From Deltaproteobacteria bacterium (GTDB lineage: Bacteria; Desulfobacterota; DSM-4660; Desulfatiglandales; Desulfatiglandaceae), in NCBI GenBank assembly GCA_021737785.1, contig JAIPDI010000025.1, forward strand, positions 1-64,000: 64,000 nucleotides of DNA, given 5' to 3'. The notes under the pieces are model-generated. The model did not search any database. It was not told the DNA's origin and saw nothing but the letters and a program-made list of their open reading frames with translations. Each line of letters starts with the position of its first letter. Positions within the stretch are counted from its first letter, which is position 1. Of the stretch, positions 8,260 through 17,963 are shown piece by piece. The position numbers were made by a program, and so were the translations under genes.

Positions 8260-8937
8260 ATGAGCTACATAAAAGCAGAGCATCTTGTAAAACAATATGG
8301 TGTCGGCGACACATCCGTGATGGCCGTTCGCGATATCAGCTTTGAGGTCCAGGCCGGTGAATTTGTCGCCATCATGGGGGAGTCGGGGGCCGGGAAATCG
8401 ACCCTTCTTTCAATTATGGGGGCCATGAACCCGCCGACTTCGGGAGGGTTTTTTGTCGATGGTATCGATGTCTACGGCCTCGGTTCCGAAAGAAGAACAG
8501 ACTTTCGAAGGGAATTCATAGGCTTTGTGTTTCAAAGCTTTCATTTGATCCCTTACTTGACGGTTGCGGAAAACGTCATGCTTCCGCTGACCACGGTCAA
8601 GATTGGCAGGAAAAAGAAACGTGCGCTCGCAGAGGATGCCCTGGATCAGGTGGGTCTTTCAGGAAAAGGAGGGCGTCTTCCCAGCCAGATATCCGGAGGT
8701 GAAAAGGAACGCGTCGCCGTGGCCCGGGCCATCGTGAACGGTCCGCCGGTCCTGTTGGCAGATGAGCCCACTGGCAATCTTGACTCCATAACATCCCGCG
8801 AGGTGATGCGCCTTCTTCAAAGAATCAACCAAGAGGGGGCGAGCATTCTCATGGTCACCCACAGTTCCGATTGTGCCGGTTATGCGGAAAGGGTGTTGAG
8901 GGTCTCGGACGGTCGCCTGGCGGCAACGGTTGAGTAA
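8260..8937 (+). CDS. ABC transporter ATP-binding protein, LolD/MacB type
   Basis: 225-residue ATPase that should power the FtsX-type permease upstream. Walker A is GESGAGKST (about residues 41-49), the Q-loop is [13 protein letters not shown], the signature is [15 protein letters not shown] and Walker B is [13 protein letters not shown] followed by a switch histidine in MVTHS. The length and [10 protein letters not shown] segment match the LolD/MacB/FtsE group. Ribosome site AGGAGGTAAATC is strong. The 214-bp gap from the permease is unusual for a coupled pair and is partly filled by a word-like repeat. Confidence 0.9.
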   Translation: MSYIKAEHLVKQYGVGDTSVMAVRDISFEVQAGEFVAIMGESGAGKSTLLSIMGAMNPPTSGGFFVDGIDVYGLGSERRTDFRREFIGFVFQSFHLIPYLTVAENVMLPLTTVKIGRKKKRALAEDALDQVGLSGKGGRLPSQISGGEKERVAVARAIVNGPPVLLADEPTGNLDSITSREVMRLLQRINQEGASILMVTHSSDCAGYAERVLRVSDGRLAATVE

Positions 8938-9153
8938 TGGCCGTGCAGCAGCTGCTTCCAGGGAGGCGCAAAGGAACTTCAGTTTATTGTTTACACGACT
9001 GTGTCTTCGAGTGAGTCAGTATTTTTGATTTGTGTTTCGTGTCGGTTCTTCGTTGCCTTAAAGGGGGGTTCTGTGCAATATAGGGGTGGGTTGGACGCAT
9101 GTTTGACGCGCCTGTCACCTCCCTGGTGCAGCAAGATGGAAAGGAGAAGGACC

Positions 9154-10767
9154 ATGGAAATGCATGATCTGATTCCCGATTACGGGCTGGAAAACGCGGG
9201 GCTTAATGATCTTGGGCAGGTGCACTGGAACCTGTCGACGCCCATGCTGTACGAATGGGCCGTCCGCAGATACGAGGGGACCATTGCCCACCTGGGGCCG
9301 CTGGTGGTGAGCATGGGACAGCACACCGGCCGGGCTGCCAAGGACAAGTACGTGGTGGATGACCCGGAAACCACCAGGGACGTCTGGTGGGGAAAGGTCA
9401 ATGTAAAATATCCCGAGAAGAAATTCCATGCACTTCACAGACGCATGGCGGCTTACCTTCGGGGGAAGACCGTTTTTGTCCAGGACTGTTACGCAGGGGC
9501 CGAGGAGCAGTTCCGGCACTCGGTTCGCGTAGTCAATGAGTATGCCTGGCACAACCTCTTTGTCCGAAACATGTTCATCCAGATGCCCCGCGATCGGGAG
9601 ATCATCCGGCAGTTTGTTCCCGATTTCACGGTGCTTCACTGCCCCAATTTCAATGCGGATCCGGACGATGACGGGACCCGGAGCGGGACTTTCGTGGCGC
9701 TTCACTTAAGTAAGAAGCTGATCCTCATCGGCGGAACGGCCTATGGGGGGGAGATCAAGAAGTCCATCTTTACGGCCCTCAACTTTCTCCTTCCGGGCCG
9801 GAAGGTCCTTTCCATGCACTGCTCGGCCAATGTGAGCAAGGCGGACCCCGATGATGTGGCCATCTTCTTCGGCTTGTCAGGCACCGGAAAGACCACCCTT
9901 TCCGCGGACCCCAACCGGCTGTTGATCGGGGATGACGAACACGGGTGGTCCGACGCGGGGGTCTTTAATTTCGAGGGGGGGTGTTACGCCAAGGTGATCC
10001 ATCTCTCCAAGGAGGCGGAACCGGAAATCTATGCGTGCACCCGGCAGTTCGGCACCATCCTGGAGAATGTGGCCATGAATCCCGCTATCCGGCGTATCGA
10101 CCTGGACGACAGCCGCCTCACGGAAAACACCCGGGCCTCCTATCCTCTCTCCCACCTCCCCAACATCGTCCCTTCCCGGATGGCAGGGCATCCCAAAAAC
10201 ATCATCATGCTGACGGCCGACGCCTTCGGGATCCTTCCTCCCATCGCCAGGTTGACGCCCGAGCAGGCCATGTATCATTTCATCAGCGGTTACACGGCCA
10301 AGGTGGCCGGGACGGAGAAGGGGGTTACCGAGCCCATAGCCACCTTCAGCGCCTGCTTCGGGGCCCCTTTCATGGTGCGGCACCCCTCTGTCTATGCCCA
10401 GCTCCTGGCTGACAAAATCGCCGGGCACGGGACCGCCTGCTGGCTGGTGAACACGGGCTGGACCGGCGGGCCTTACGGAACCGGGTCGCGCATGAAGATC
10501 CAACACACCCGGGCCCTTCTCGATGCGGCCCTTAACGGCGCCCTGGAAGGGGTGGAGATGCGAATCGACCCGCTGTTCTCTTTCAAGGTCCCGGTAAAGG
10601 CCCCTGACGTTCCGTCGGAAATCCTGAATCCGAGAGACACCTGGTTCGACCCTGCGGCCTACGATGCCCAGGCGAAAAGACTGGCAGGGCTGTTTCAGGA
10701 AAACTTTGTTCAATTCCAGGATCAGACGCCCAAAGCGGTGTTGGAGGCCGGTCCCAGGGTGGGTTAA
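9154..10767 (+). CDS. pckA: Phosphoenolpyruvate carboxykinase (ATP)
   Basis: Converts oxaloacetate and ATP to PEP, CO2 and ADP, the entry to gluconeogenesis. The ATG at 9154 follows AAGGAGAAGGACC and gives 537 residues, the usual size; an upstream in-frame ATG at 9001 adds 51 unconserved residues. Signatures are HTGRAAKDKYVVDD near the N-terminus, the P-loop GLSGTGKTTLSADP (kinase-1a) with the following GDDEHGWSD metal site, and the adenine-binding NTGWTGGPYGTGSRM. It is a single-gene unit between the ABC gene and an exporter operon. With methylmalonyl-CoA mutase in the window it fits carbon flow from C3/C4 acids to sugar phosphates. Confidence 0.96.
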   Translation: MEMHDLIPDYGLENAGLNDLGQVHWNLSTPMLYEWAVRRYEGTIAHLGPLVVSMGQHTGRAAKDKYVVDDPETTRDVWWGKVNVKYPEKKFHALHRRMAAYLRGKTVFVQDCYAGAEEQFRHSVRVVNEYAWHNLFVRNMFIQMPRDREIIRQFVPDFTVLHCPNFNADPDDDGTRSGTFVALHLSKKLILIGGTAYGGEIKKSIFTALNFLLPGRKVLSMHCSANVSKADPDDVAIFFGLSGTGKTTLSADPNRLLIGDDEHGWSDAGVFNFEGGCYAKVIHLSKEAEPEIYACTRQFGTILENVAMNPAIRRIDLDDSRLTENTRASYPLSHLPNIVPSRMAGHPKNIIMLTADAFGILPPIARLTPEQAMYHFISGYTAKVAGTEKGVTEPIATFSACFGAPFMVRHPSVYAQLLADKIAGHGTACWLVNTGWTGGPYGTGSRMKIQHTRALLDAALNGALEGVEMRIDPLFSFKVPVKAPDVPSEILNPRDTWFDPAAYDAQAKRLAGLFQENFVQFQDQTPKAVLEAGPRVG

Positions 10768-10847
10768 CGTCAAGGGATAGGGTTCTGAATTCCAGCAGAA
10801 ATCGGCATGCCGATCCATGGGGGTCGGGTGCGTTTTTTGAGGATGGT

Positions 10848-11894
10848 ATGGCAAAAAGAAAGACGGTCCGGGTGGTGCTCCTCCTCTTGCTGGCAGGGGC
10901 CGCGGCCGTAGCGTGGGTTTCGTTTGGGGAACGGGAAAAGGCCCCGCAGCGGGTGCTGACCCTTTACGGAAATGTGGACATCCGTCAGGTTAACCTGGCC
11001 TTTTACGATACCGGCCGCATCCTTCGTCTCCTGGTGGAGGAGGGGGATCGGGTCGAGGCGGGGCAACTGGTGGCCGAGATGGACCCGGTCCGCTATTCAA
11101 TCGATGTGAGGCAATTGGAGGGGAAGCTGGAGGCCCAGTTTCAGGAGGTGACCCGCCTCCACAACGGCACCCGGCCTCAGGAGATCGAACAGGCCAAGGC
11201 TGCGGTTCAGGCCAACGAGGCCACCTTCAAGGACGCGGAGCTCACCTACCATCGGATCAAGGGGCTGGTGGCCACGGATTATGCGCCCCAGCAGGAGCTG
11301 GACGATGCCACGGCCAAGATGGATACGGCCCGGGCCCGCCTGAAAGAGGCGAAGGAGGCCCTTGAACTGGCGGTGATCGGGCCCCGGGAGGAGGACATCA
11401 AGGCGGCCGAGGCCCAGCTTCGGGCCACCCAGGCCGGCCTGGATATGGCCCGGCAGCAGCTTCTGGATACCCGGCTCTACGCCCCGGCCCCCGGGATTAT
11501 TCGGGACCGCATCCTGGAACCCGGGGACATGGCCTTTCCCCAGAGTCCTGTTTTTACCCTGGCCCTTACCAGGCCCATGTGGGTCAGGGCATATGTGCCT
11601 GAGCCCAGCCTGGGCAAGATCGTCCCCGGAATGCAGGCCCACATCAGCACAGACAGCTATCCCGGGAAGACATACAAGGGGTGGATCGGATTCATATCCC
11701 CCACTGCGGAATTCACGCCCAAGAATGTGGAGACCCCGGACCTCCGCACCCGCCTGGTCTATGAGGTGAGGGCTTATATCTGCGATCCTCAGGACGAACT
11801 CCGGCTCGGCATGCCGGCCACGGTCTCCATCCCCCTGGATCAGCCTCCCTCCCGGGCGGGCGGTTCCGATGGGGGATCGTGTCAGGACGGATGA
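10848..11894 (+). CDS. HlyD/YbhG-type periplasmic adaptor of an ABC exporter
   Basis: 348 residues with one N-terminal membrane segment (about 8-25), a first half-lipoyl motif (GRILRLLVEEGDRVEAGQ), a long alpha-helical hairpin (about 90-205, Ala/Glu-rich) and the returning lipoyl and beta-barrel domains (YAPAPGIIRDRILEPGD). This is the membrane-fusion subunit bridging inner membrane permease and an outer-membrane channel. It overlaps or abuts the double-ATPase gene and heads a four-gene operon equivalent to ybhGFSR. Substrate is unknown; no TolC or TetR gene is adjacent. Confidence 0.88.
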   Translation: MAKRKTVRVVLLLLLAGAAAVAWVSFGEREKAPQRVLTLYGNVDIRQVNLAFYDTGRILRLLVEEGDRVEAGQLVAEMDPVRYSIDVRQLEGKLEAQFQEVTRLHNGTRPQEIEQAKAAVQANEATFKDAELTYHRIKGLVATDYAPQQELDDATAKMDTARARLKEAKEALELAVIGPREEDIKAAEAQLRATQAGLDMARQQLLDTRLYAPAPGIIRDRILEPGDMAFPQSPVFTLALTRPMWVRAYVPEPSLGKIVPGMQAHISTDSYPGKTYKGWIGFISPTAEFTPKNVETPDLRTRLVYEVRAYICDPQDELRLGMPATVSIPLDQPPSRAGGSDGGSCQDG

Positions 11895-11895
11895 T

Positions 11896-13761
11896 ATGGC
11901 CAAGGAGACGGACGCTGCTTCGGATCCGGATGCCCTGGCTCTGGATGCCGTGACCAAACGCTTCCGATCCGGCAGGCATAAGGTGACCGCGGTCAAGGAG
12001 GTCTCGGCCAGGGTGAAAGCCGGGGTGGTTACCGGCCTCATCGGCCCGGACGGGGCCGGCAAGACCACCCTCATGCGCCTCATTGCTGGTCTCCTCCTCC
12101 CGGACAGCGGCACCATTCACGTGCTGGGCATGGACGTGAAGCAGGAGGCCCTTCGGGTGCAGGCGGCCATCGGATACATGCCCCAGCATTTCGGCCTGTA
12201 CGAAGACCTGAGTGTTCAAGAAAACCTGGACCTGTATGCCGACCTTCAGGGGGCCCCTAGGACCGAGCGACCGGCCCGGTATGAGACCCTCATGAAGATG
12301 ACCGGACTCGGCCGGTTTACCAAAAGACTGGCCGGAAGGCTCTCCGGCGGCATGAAACAGAAGCTGGGCCTGGCCTGCACCCTGGTCAAGCCCCCGGCCC
12401 TTCTCCTCCTGGACGAACCCACCGTGGGCGTGGACCCGGTCTCCAGACGCGAGCTGTGGGAGATCGTCTATCACCTGGTGGAGGAAGAGGGAATGAGCGT
12501 CCTTTTGAGCACCGCCTATCTGGACGAGGCCGAGCGATGCCAGGAGGTCCTTCTCCTTCATGAAGGGACCGCCCTGGGCCAGGACGCGCCGTCGGTCTTC
12601 AGCAGCCGGCTTCAGAATCAGACCTTTTTCCTTACGTCCCGGTCCCTCCGCAGGCGAAAGATTCAGAAGGCGTTCCATGGAAAGCCAGGGGTCTTGGACG
12701 CCGTGATCTCAGGGGACGGGGTGCGCCTGGTCATGGGCACTCCCCTGCAACCTGAGGCCGTGGCCGCGCTTATGGAGGCCTCTCGTGAGGTCGGCGGTCA
12801 GGACTTATCTGCCCGCGCTTCAACCTCCAAGCCCCGAGGCCCGAGCCCCGAGCCCGCGGTAACGGTCACCCCGACGCCGCCCCGGTTCGAAGACGCCTTT
12901 ATCGCCCTGCTCACGGCCCATGTCGATGAAAAAGGAGGATCGCAGCCTGCAGATGACCCGAAGATGGCTGCCGGCATTCCCACCGGACCTGACAGGGACG
13001 GGGATGTCATCGTGGTGGAGGAGGTGGAGCGGCGATTTGGTGAGTTCGTGGCGGTGAACAAGATCAACTTCCGCGTGCGGCACGGCGAGATATTTGGTCT
13101 CCTGGGGGCCAACGGGGCCGGCAAATCCACCACATTCCGGATGCTTTGCGGTCTTCTTCCGCCCTCCGGGGGCCGGTTGACCGTGGCCGGAGTGGACCTT
13201 CGAACCGCGCCGGCCCATGCCAGGGCCCGAATCGGCTATATGGCCCAGAAGTTCTCCCTCTACAGCGGACTGAACGTGACCCAGAACCTCCGGTTTTTCA
13301 GCAGTGCCTATGGGTTGTGGGGGAAGCGCCAGAAGGATCGGATCGACTGGGCCATGGCCTCCTTCGGCCTGGGGCCTGTGGCGGACAGGGCCAGCGGGGA
13401 CCTTGCTTTAGGCTTCAAGAAGCGGCTGGCCCTTGCCGCCGCCCTGATGCATGAACCCGACATCCTGTTTTTAGACGAGCCCACCTCCGGGGTGGATCCC
13501 ATTGCCCGGAGGGAATTCTGGCAGCGCATCGGTCAGTTGGCCGAGGCCAACGTCACGGTCCTGGTGACCACCCACTTCATGGATGAGGCCGAATATTGCG
13601 ACCGTCTGGTCATCATGGCCCAGGGCGAGATCTTAGGGGAAGGGACCCCGTCGCAGATCAAGGAACGATATCGCTCCCCGGACCTTCCGGACCCGAGCCT
13701 GGAGGACGCCTTTATCGCCATGATCGCATCCGGCGAAGAAGCAGTGAGGGACGCTGCATGA
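11896..13761 (+). CDS. Double ABC ATPase, YbhF type
   Basis: Two ATPase modules in one chain. Module 1 (about residues 10-220) has GPDGAGKTT and LSGGMKQKLGLAC with LLLDEPTVGVDP. Module 2 (about 330-590) has GANGAGKST, a degenerate signature DLALGFKKRLALAAAL and FLDEPTSGVDP; that loss of the LSGG motif is usual for YbhF second modules. The start could be the ATG at 11869, which overlaps the adaptor gene, or 11896 (MAKETD), chosen here because AGGACGG precedes it. It ends in an ATGA overlap with the first permease. It drives drug- or lipid-type export with the two ABC-2 permeases. Confidence 0.9.
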   Translation: MAKETDAASDPDALALDAVTKRFRSGRHKVTAVKEVSARVKAGVVTGLIGPDGAGKTTLMRLIAGLLLPDSGTIHVLGMDVKQEALRVQAAIGYMPQHFGLYEDLSVQENLDLYADLQGAPRTERPARYETLMKMTGLGRFTKRLAGRLSGGMKQKLGLACTLVKPPALLLLDEPTVGVDPVSRRELWEIVYHLVEEEGMSVLLSTAYLDEAERCQEVLLLHEGTALGQDAPSVFSSRLQNQTFFLTSRSLRRRKIQKAFHGKPGVLDAVISGDGVRLVMGTPLQPEAVAALMEASREVGGQDLSARASTSKPRGPSPEPAVTVTPTPPRFEDAFIALLTAHVDEKGGSQPADDPKMAAGIPTGPDRDGDVIVVEEVERRFGEFVAVNKINFRVRHGEIFGLLGANGAGKSTTFRMLCGLLPPSGGRLTVAGVDLRTAPAHARARIGYMAQKFSLYSGLNVTQNLRFFSSAYGLWGKRQKDRIDWAMASFGLGPVADRASGDLALGFKKRLALAAALMHEPDILFLDEPTSGVDPIARREFWQRIGQLAEANVTVLVTTHFMDEAEYCDRLVIMAQGEILGEGTPSQIKERYRSPDLPDPSLEDAFIAMIASGEEAVRDAA

Positions 13762-14909
13762 ACCGCCCGAATCCATCGGAACTCCCGACCGGAAAGCGCC
13801 TGATGCGTCTGAACGGCCTGATGAAGAAGGAGTTTCATCAGATCGTCAGGGATCCTTCCAGCATTGCCATCGCTTTTGTGCTTCCCGTGATCCTCCTGAT
13901 CCTTTTCGGATACGGGGTGTCCCTGGATGCCGAGCATGTCCCCATCGCCCTTGTGGTGGAACACCCGGGAACCGAGACGGCCTCATTTGTGGGGGGATTT
14001 CAGGAGTCCCGCTATTTCAGGCCGAAGACCATGAACACGATTCAGGTTGCTGAAGAGGCCCTGATGCATCGGGAGGTGGATGGGATCGTATGGCTCCGCG
14101 GCAATTTCGCCAGGGAGATGCGGGGCCCCGGATCTGCCTCCATCGGGGTGATTGTCAATGGCGTAGATGCCAATCAGGCCAGGATCATCGAGGGGTATGT
14201 GACAGGGGTGTGGTCGAAATGGCAGGAGCGACTGGCTTTGGAGCGGGACAGCCCCCTTAGCGTCCCTGTGGCGGTGGAACAACGCATCTGGTTCAATGCG
14301 GAGATGCGGAGCCGGAGCTTCCTGGTGCCCGGTCTCATTGCCATCATCATGACCCTCATCGGGGCCCTCCTCACCGCCATGGTGGTGGCCAGGGAGTGGG
14401 AGCGGGGGACCATGGAGGCATTGATGGTGACGCCGGTCCGGGTACAGGAGATCCTCCTGGGAAAGATCATCCCCTATTTTATCCTGGGCATGGGCGGCAT
14501 GACCCTGTCCGTGGCCATGGCGGTCTGGGTCTTTGACGTCCCGTTTCGCGGTTCCTATTGGGTCCTCTTTGCCACGGCCGGACTCTTTCTCCTGACCTCT
14601 CTGGCCATGGGGCTCCTGATCTCGGTGGCCGCCAAGAACCAGTTCGTGGCCGGCCAGATCGCCATTATCGCCACCTTTCTCCCGGCATTCATCCTCTCCG
14701 GCTTCCTCTTCGACATCGGTTCCATGCCGAAGGCCGTGCAGTTCATCACCCATATCATTGCCGCCCGATATTTCGTCAGTATCCTTCAGACCCTCTTTCT
14801 TGCGGGCGACGTATGGAGCGTGGTGGCCTGGAACTCCCTGGCCCTGGGGATCATGTGCGTCCTTTTCCTGGTCCTGGTACGGAAGCGGATGAAAAAACGT
14901 CTGGAATAG
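13758..14909 (+). CDS. ABC-2 type permease 1 (YbhS/YhhJ-like)
   Basis: 383 residues starting MNRPNPSELPTG in a 4-bp ATGA overlap with the ATPase stop. A first helix (about 32-50, SIAIAFVLPVILLILFGYG) is followed by a periplasmic domain and five helices between about 190 and 375. The ABC-2 signature is visible as REWERGTMEALMVTPVR, the cytoplasmic coupling segment. It pairs with the next gene, 8 bp downstream, to make a heterodimeric channel. Confidence 0.9.
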   Translation: MNRPNPSELPTGKRLMRLNGLMKKEFHQIVRDPSSIAIAFVLPVILLILFGYGVSLDAEHVPIALVVEHPGTETASFVGGFQESRYFRPKTMNTIQVAEEALMHREVDGIVWLRGNFAREMRGPGSASIGVIVNGVDANQARIIEGYVTGVWSKWQERLALERDSPLSVPVAVEQRIWFNAEMRSRSFLVPGLIAIIMTLIGALLTAMVVAREWERGTMEALMVTPVRVQEILLGKIIPYFILGMGGMTLSVAMAVWVFDVPFRGSYWVLFATAGLFLLTSLAMGLLISVAAKNQFVAGQIAIIATFLPAFILSGFLFDIGSMPKAVQFITHIIAARYFVSILQTLFLAGDVWSVVAWNSLALGIMCVLFLVLVRKRMKKRLE

Positions 14910-14917
14910 GGGATAGA

Positions 14918-16027
14918 ATGCTGCGCCGCATACTGGCCTTGATGATCAAGGAAATATTCGCCATTGTCATTGACCCCAAGAGCCGGATGGTCCTGATCGT
15001 CCCCCCCATTGTCCAGCTCATGGTGTTCGGATATGCAGCGACCTTCGATCTGGAGCATGTGACCTATGCCGTGTACAATGAGGACCGGGGCCGGGCCTCG
15101 AGGGACCTCCTGGCGCGGCTGGAGGGATCGCCCAACTTCCAACTGGCGGCCCGGTTAGAGAGCGACCGGGAGGTGAGGCCCCTCATCGATGACCGGAAGG
15201 TCATGGCCGTGGTCCACATAGGGCCCAGGTTTTCGGAGGACCTCCTGCGGGGCCGACCGGCGCGTGTTCAAGTGGTGGTGGACGGCCGCAACTCCAATAC
15301 GGCCATGATTGTGCTCAATTATGTGCGGGGCGTTGTCACGGGCTTCAACACTGCCTGGTCCGCGGGCCGGGGAGATGCCCCGGCCCCGGCAGAGTTGCGC
15401 ATTCGATTCTGGTTCAATCCCAACCTGGATTCCCGCTGGTTCATTATTCCGGGCCTGGTGGCCCTCCTGACCCTGGTGGTAAGTCTCCTCCTGACGGCCC
15501 TGTCCGTGGCCAGGGAGAGGGAGGCCGGCACCTTCGATCAGATGCTGGCGACCCCCCTGAGGCCGGTGGAGATCCTCATCGGCAAGGCCCTCCCCGGATT
15601 TATCATCGGCATGGCCGAGGCCACCTTTATCCTCCTGATGGCCATGTTATGGTTCGAGGTCCCTTTCAGGGGCGCCTTCCTGCCCCTCTATGCGGGTCTT
15701 TTCATGTTCCTCTTATCCGCGGTGGGCGCGGGCCTCATGATCTCGTCCCTCTCGGTCACCCAGCAGCAGGCCCTTTTGGGGACTTTCCTGTTTCTGGTCC
15801 CTTCCATCATCCTATCAGGCTTCGCCACCCCCATCGCCAACATGCCCCCGGCGGTCCAGTATCTCACCTACCTCAACCCCCTGCGTTATTTCCTCATCAT
15901 CGTCCGGTCGGTCTTCTTGGAGGCCGCATCCTTCGATCTCCTCTGGAACCTCTACTGGCCCATGGCCCTGATCGGCGCGGCAAGCCTGGTCATTGCCGGG
16001 TGGCTCTTTCGTCGAAGGATGTATTGA
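14918..16027 (+). CDS. ABC-2 type permease 2 (YbhR-like)
   Basis: 369 residues starting MLRRILALMIKEIF, 8 bp after permease 1, behind ATAGGGGATAGA. Same layout as its partner: one N-terminal helix (about 20-38), a soluble periplasmic domain and five C-terminal helices, with REREAGTFDQMLATPLR as the coupling loop. The two permeases are clearly paralogous. It is the last gene of the exporter operon; the repeat-rich gap that follows separates it from the radical SAM cassette. Confidence 0.9.
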   Translation: MLRRILALMIKEIFAIVIDPKSRMVLIVPPIVQLMVFGYAATFDLEHVTYAVYNEDRGRASRDLLARLEGSPNFQLAARLESDREVRPLIDDRKVMAVVHIGPRFSEDLLRGRPARVQVVVDGRNSNTAMIVLNYVRGVVTGFNTAWSAGRGDAPAPAELRIRFWFNPNLDSRWFIIPGLVALLTLVVSLLLTALSVAREREAGTFDQMLATPLRPVEILIGKALPGFIIGMAEATFILLMAMLWFEVPFRGAFLPLYAGLFMFLLSAVGAGLMISSLSVTQQQALLGTFLFLVPSIILSGFATPIANMPPAVQYLTYLNPLRYFLIIVRSVFLEAASFDLLWNLYWPMALIGAASLVIAGWLFRRRMY

Positions 16028-16078
16028 GGGATTGAGGAATTGAGGGATTGAGGAGTTTGGGGATTGAGGGATTGAAGG
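16022..16078. repeat. Tandem degenerate ATTGAGG repeats
   Basis: Directly after the permease stop the octamer-like words ATTGAGGG, ATTGAGGA and GTTTGGGG repeat about six times to 16078. It looks like a decayed minisatellite. The same word recurs after threonine synthase near 44127-44150. Confidence 0.6.
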
Positions 16079-16217
16079 CAAAGATATTTGAGGTCGGGAC
16101 GGGCTACTCCTTGCGCGTTGCAGGTCTTGGGCACACCCTCTTACCTTCTTCCGACGGCGGCTTACGGCGTGTGAGAGATGAACGCTCAGGATGATGGCTG
16201 TTTTGCGGCCCGGTGTG

Positions 16218-16379
16218 AGATCTCAGCGATTCTCATTTTGGGAAAATAGCCATGTGGGAGCGGCTTCCCCCGCTAAAGACGGGATCTGCGACAAGCCGCG
16301 AAACGTCGTGGCAAGATGCCGCTCACACAGGATGTTGATACCGGGTCTGCCTCATTAATGAGAATTGCTGGTGAGATCT
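16218..16379. repeat. 162-bp nested palindromic element (MITE/REP-like)
   Basis: Outer arms 16218-16237 and 16357-16379 are inverted copies (one 3-base gap and one mismatch, core AGATCTCA...ATTCTCATT). Inside, TGTGGGAGCGGC at 16253-16264 faces GCCGCTCACACA at 16318-16329, with a central GC-rich hairpin (16264-16310). No reading frame lies inside. The size and nested inverted arms fit a non-autonomous transposable or REP/BIME-type repeat. Confidence 0.6.
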
Positions 16380-16445
16380 TTTCTGGTTGACGACATGCCG
16401 CATTAAAAAAAATGCACATTGCGCGCACGTCTGTTCACTTTTTTG

Positions 16446-16473
16446 TTGCAATGCGCTAGAAAAGGCCTATATT
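16446..16473 (+). promoter_or_regulatory. Possible sigma-70 promoter of the KamA cassette
   Basis: TTGCAA at 16446-16451 and TATATT at 16468-16473 are 16 bp apart. The KamA start lies 115 bp downstream. The -35 is imperfect, so this is a candidate only. Confidence 0.4.
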
Positions 16474-16588
16474 AGCCCGCCAAAAGGACGGCCCTCGGGT
16501 CATTTTTTCTGAAAATTCAGCCAGAGCAACAGGTTATATGCCGTTTCAGACGTTTTGGCGACCCACACTGAAAAGAGAGGAACACGCT

Positions 16589-17944
16589 ATGCACGAGACC
16601 ACGCAAGAAAGTAGTCCATCTGAGTTCCTGATAGACGAAAACGACGAACCTCCCAGCGGAGAAGAAGCCGAGGAGCCCCCCAGCGGATTTGCGGCGCTCC
16701 CCTTCCAGCACGCCCATTCCGCCCCGTTTGTCATTACCCCGACCCATTCCTTTCCTGTTCCACCCTTTGTCCAGCCCAGACGCGTTGCCCGGACCAGCCC
16801 CGGGACCCGGGCCTTCCGCAAACGGTTTTATCCCCAGGTGAAAGACACCCAGTGGAACGACTGGCACTGGCAGATCCAGAACCGCATTCGAACCCTGCAA
16901 CAGGCCGAGATGATGCTCCACCTGTCGCCCCCGGAGCGGGATGCCCTGGTGCATCTCGGGACATCGCTCCCCTTCGGGGTAACCCCCTATTATATGAGCC
17001 TGCTCGCTGTGGACAATCCTCTGGATCCCCTGCGCCGCTGCGTGATCCCGACCGCATATGAGCAGATGGCGTCGCCGGGGGAAGCGGATGACCCTTTGGG
17101 CGAGGACTCCCAGAGCCCGGTACCGGGCCTGGTGCACCGGTATCCCGACCGGGTCCTTTTTCTGCTGAGCGATTTCTGCTCCACCTATTGCCGCTATTGC
17201 ACCCGCTCCAGGATGGTGGGCCATGGATCGCTTACACCTCAGCGGGATCGATTAGAGGCGGCCCTGGCCTATATTCGACGGACGCCCACGGTTCGGGATA
17301 TCCTACTTTCGGGAGGCGATCCGCTGACCATGGGAGAGGAGAAGCTGGAGTGGGTCCTCAAGGGATTGAGGTCCATTCCCCATGTGGAGATCGTGAGGAT
17401 CGGGACCAAGGTCCCGGCGGTGCTCCCCCAGCGCATCACTCCGGCCCTTGTGCGCATGCTGAGAAAATATCACCCTCTCTGGATCAGCGTGCACTTCATC
17501 CACCCGGACGAATGTACGCCCGAGAGCGCCAGGGCGTGCGCCATGCTGGCGGACGCCGGTATTCCTTTGGGATCTCAGACCGTGTTGCTGAAGGGAATCA
17601 ATGACCGGGTGGAGACCATGACCGCCCTGGTTCACGCCCTCCTCAAGATGCGGGTCCGGCCCTACTACCTCTACCAGTGTGACCCCATCTCCGGCTCGGC
17701 CCATTTCAGGACCCCGGTGGAGAAGGGCCTGGAGATCATTCGAGGGCTCAGGGGCTTCACCAGCGGCTATGCCGTGCCCACCTATGTCATTGACGCCCCC
17801 GGCGGGGGGGGCAAGGTTCCGCTGATGCCCGATTACGTGGCCGGAAGGCAGGGCGACGCCCTGATCCTGCGCAACTATGAAGAGAAGTTTTTCAGCTATC
17901 CCGATGCCGCGGACGCCTCCTGTCCGGACGGGCTGTATCAATAG
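16589..17944 (+). CDS. KamA-family radical SAM aminomutase (lysine 2,3-aminomutase-like)
   Basis: Radical SAM and PLP enzyme expected to move an alpha-amino group to the beta carbon. With the start at 16589 (AGAGAGG before ATG; another in-frame ATG is at 16538) it has 451 residues. The SAM cluster is CSTYCRYC (Cys197, 201, 204). The PLP lysine is K409 in DAPGGGGKVPL. Both aspartates that hold the lysine side chain in lysine 2,3-aminomutase have counterparts, D365 (YQCDPISG) and D402, so L-lysine is a fair substrate guess. Residues 1-75 form an acidic, proline-rich extension not typical of the family. Two ATP-grasp ligases follow at 20 and 8 bp, which is unlike the ablAB osmolyte pair. Confidence 0.88.
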   Translation: MHETTQESSPSEFLIDENDEPPSGEEAEEPPSGFAALPFQHAHSAPFVITPTHSFPVPPFVQPRRVARTSPGTRAFRKRFYPQVKDTQWNDWHWQIQNRIRTLQQAEMMLHLSPPERDALVHLGTSLPFGVTPYYMSLLAVDNPLDPLRRCVIPTAYEQMASPGEADDPLGEDSQSPVPGLVHRYPDRVLFLLSDFCSTYCRYCTRSRMVGHGSLTPQRDRLEAALAYIRRTPTVRDILLSGGDPLTMGEEKLEWVLKGLRSIPHVEIVRIGTKVPAVLPQRITPALVRMLRKYHPLWISVHFIHPDECTPESARACAMLADAGIPLGSQTVLLKGINDRVETMTALVHALLKMRVRPYYLYQCDPISGSAHFRTPVEKGLEIIRGLRGFTSGYAVPTYVIDAPGGGGKVPLMPDYVAGRQGDALILRNYEEKFFSYPDAADASCPDGLYQ

Positions 17945-17963
17945 GTCCGAGAGAAGAGAGGCT

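Noticed and set aside
10848-16027. Linking the YbhGFSR-like exporter to the KamA cassette as its export system
   Set aside because: A 560-bp gap with a palindromic element and its own promoter separates them; no evidence beyond adjacency.
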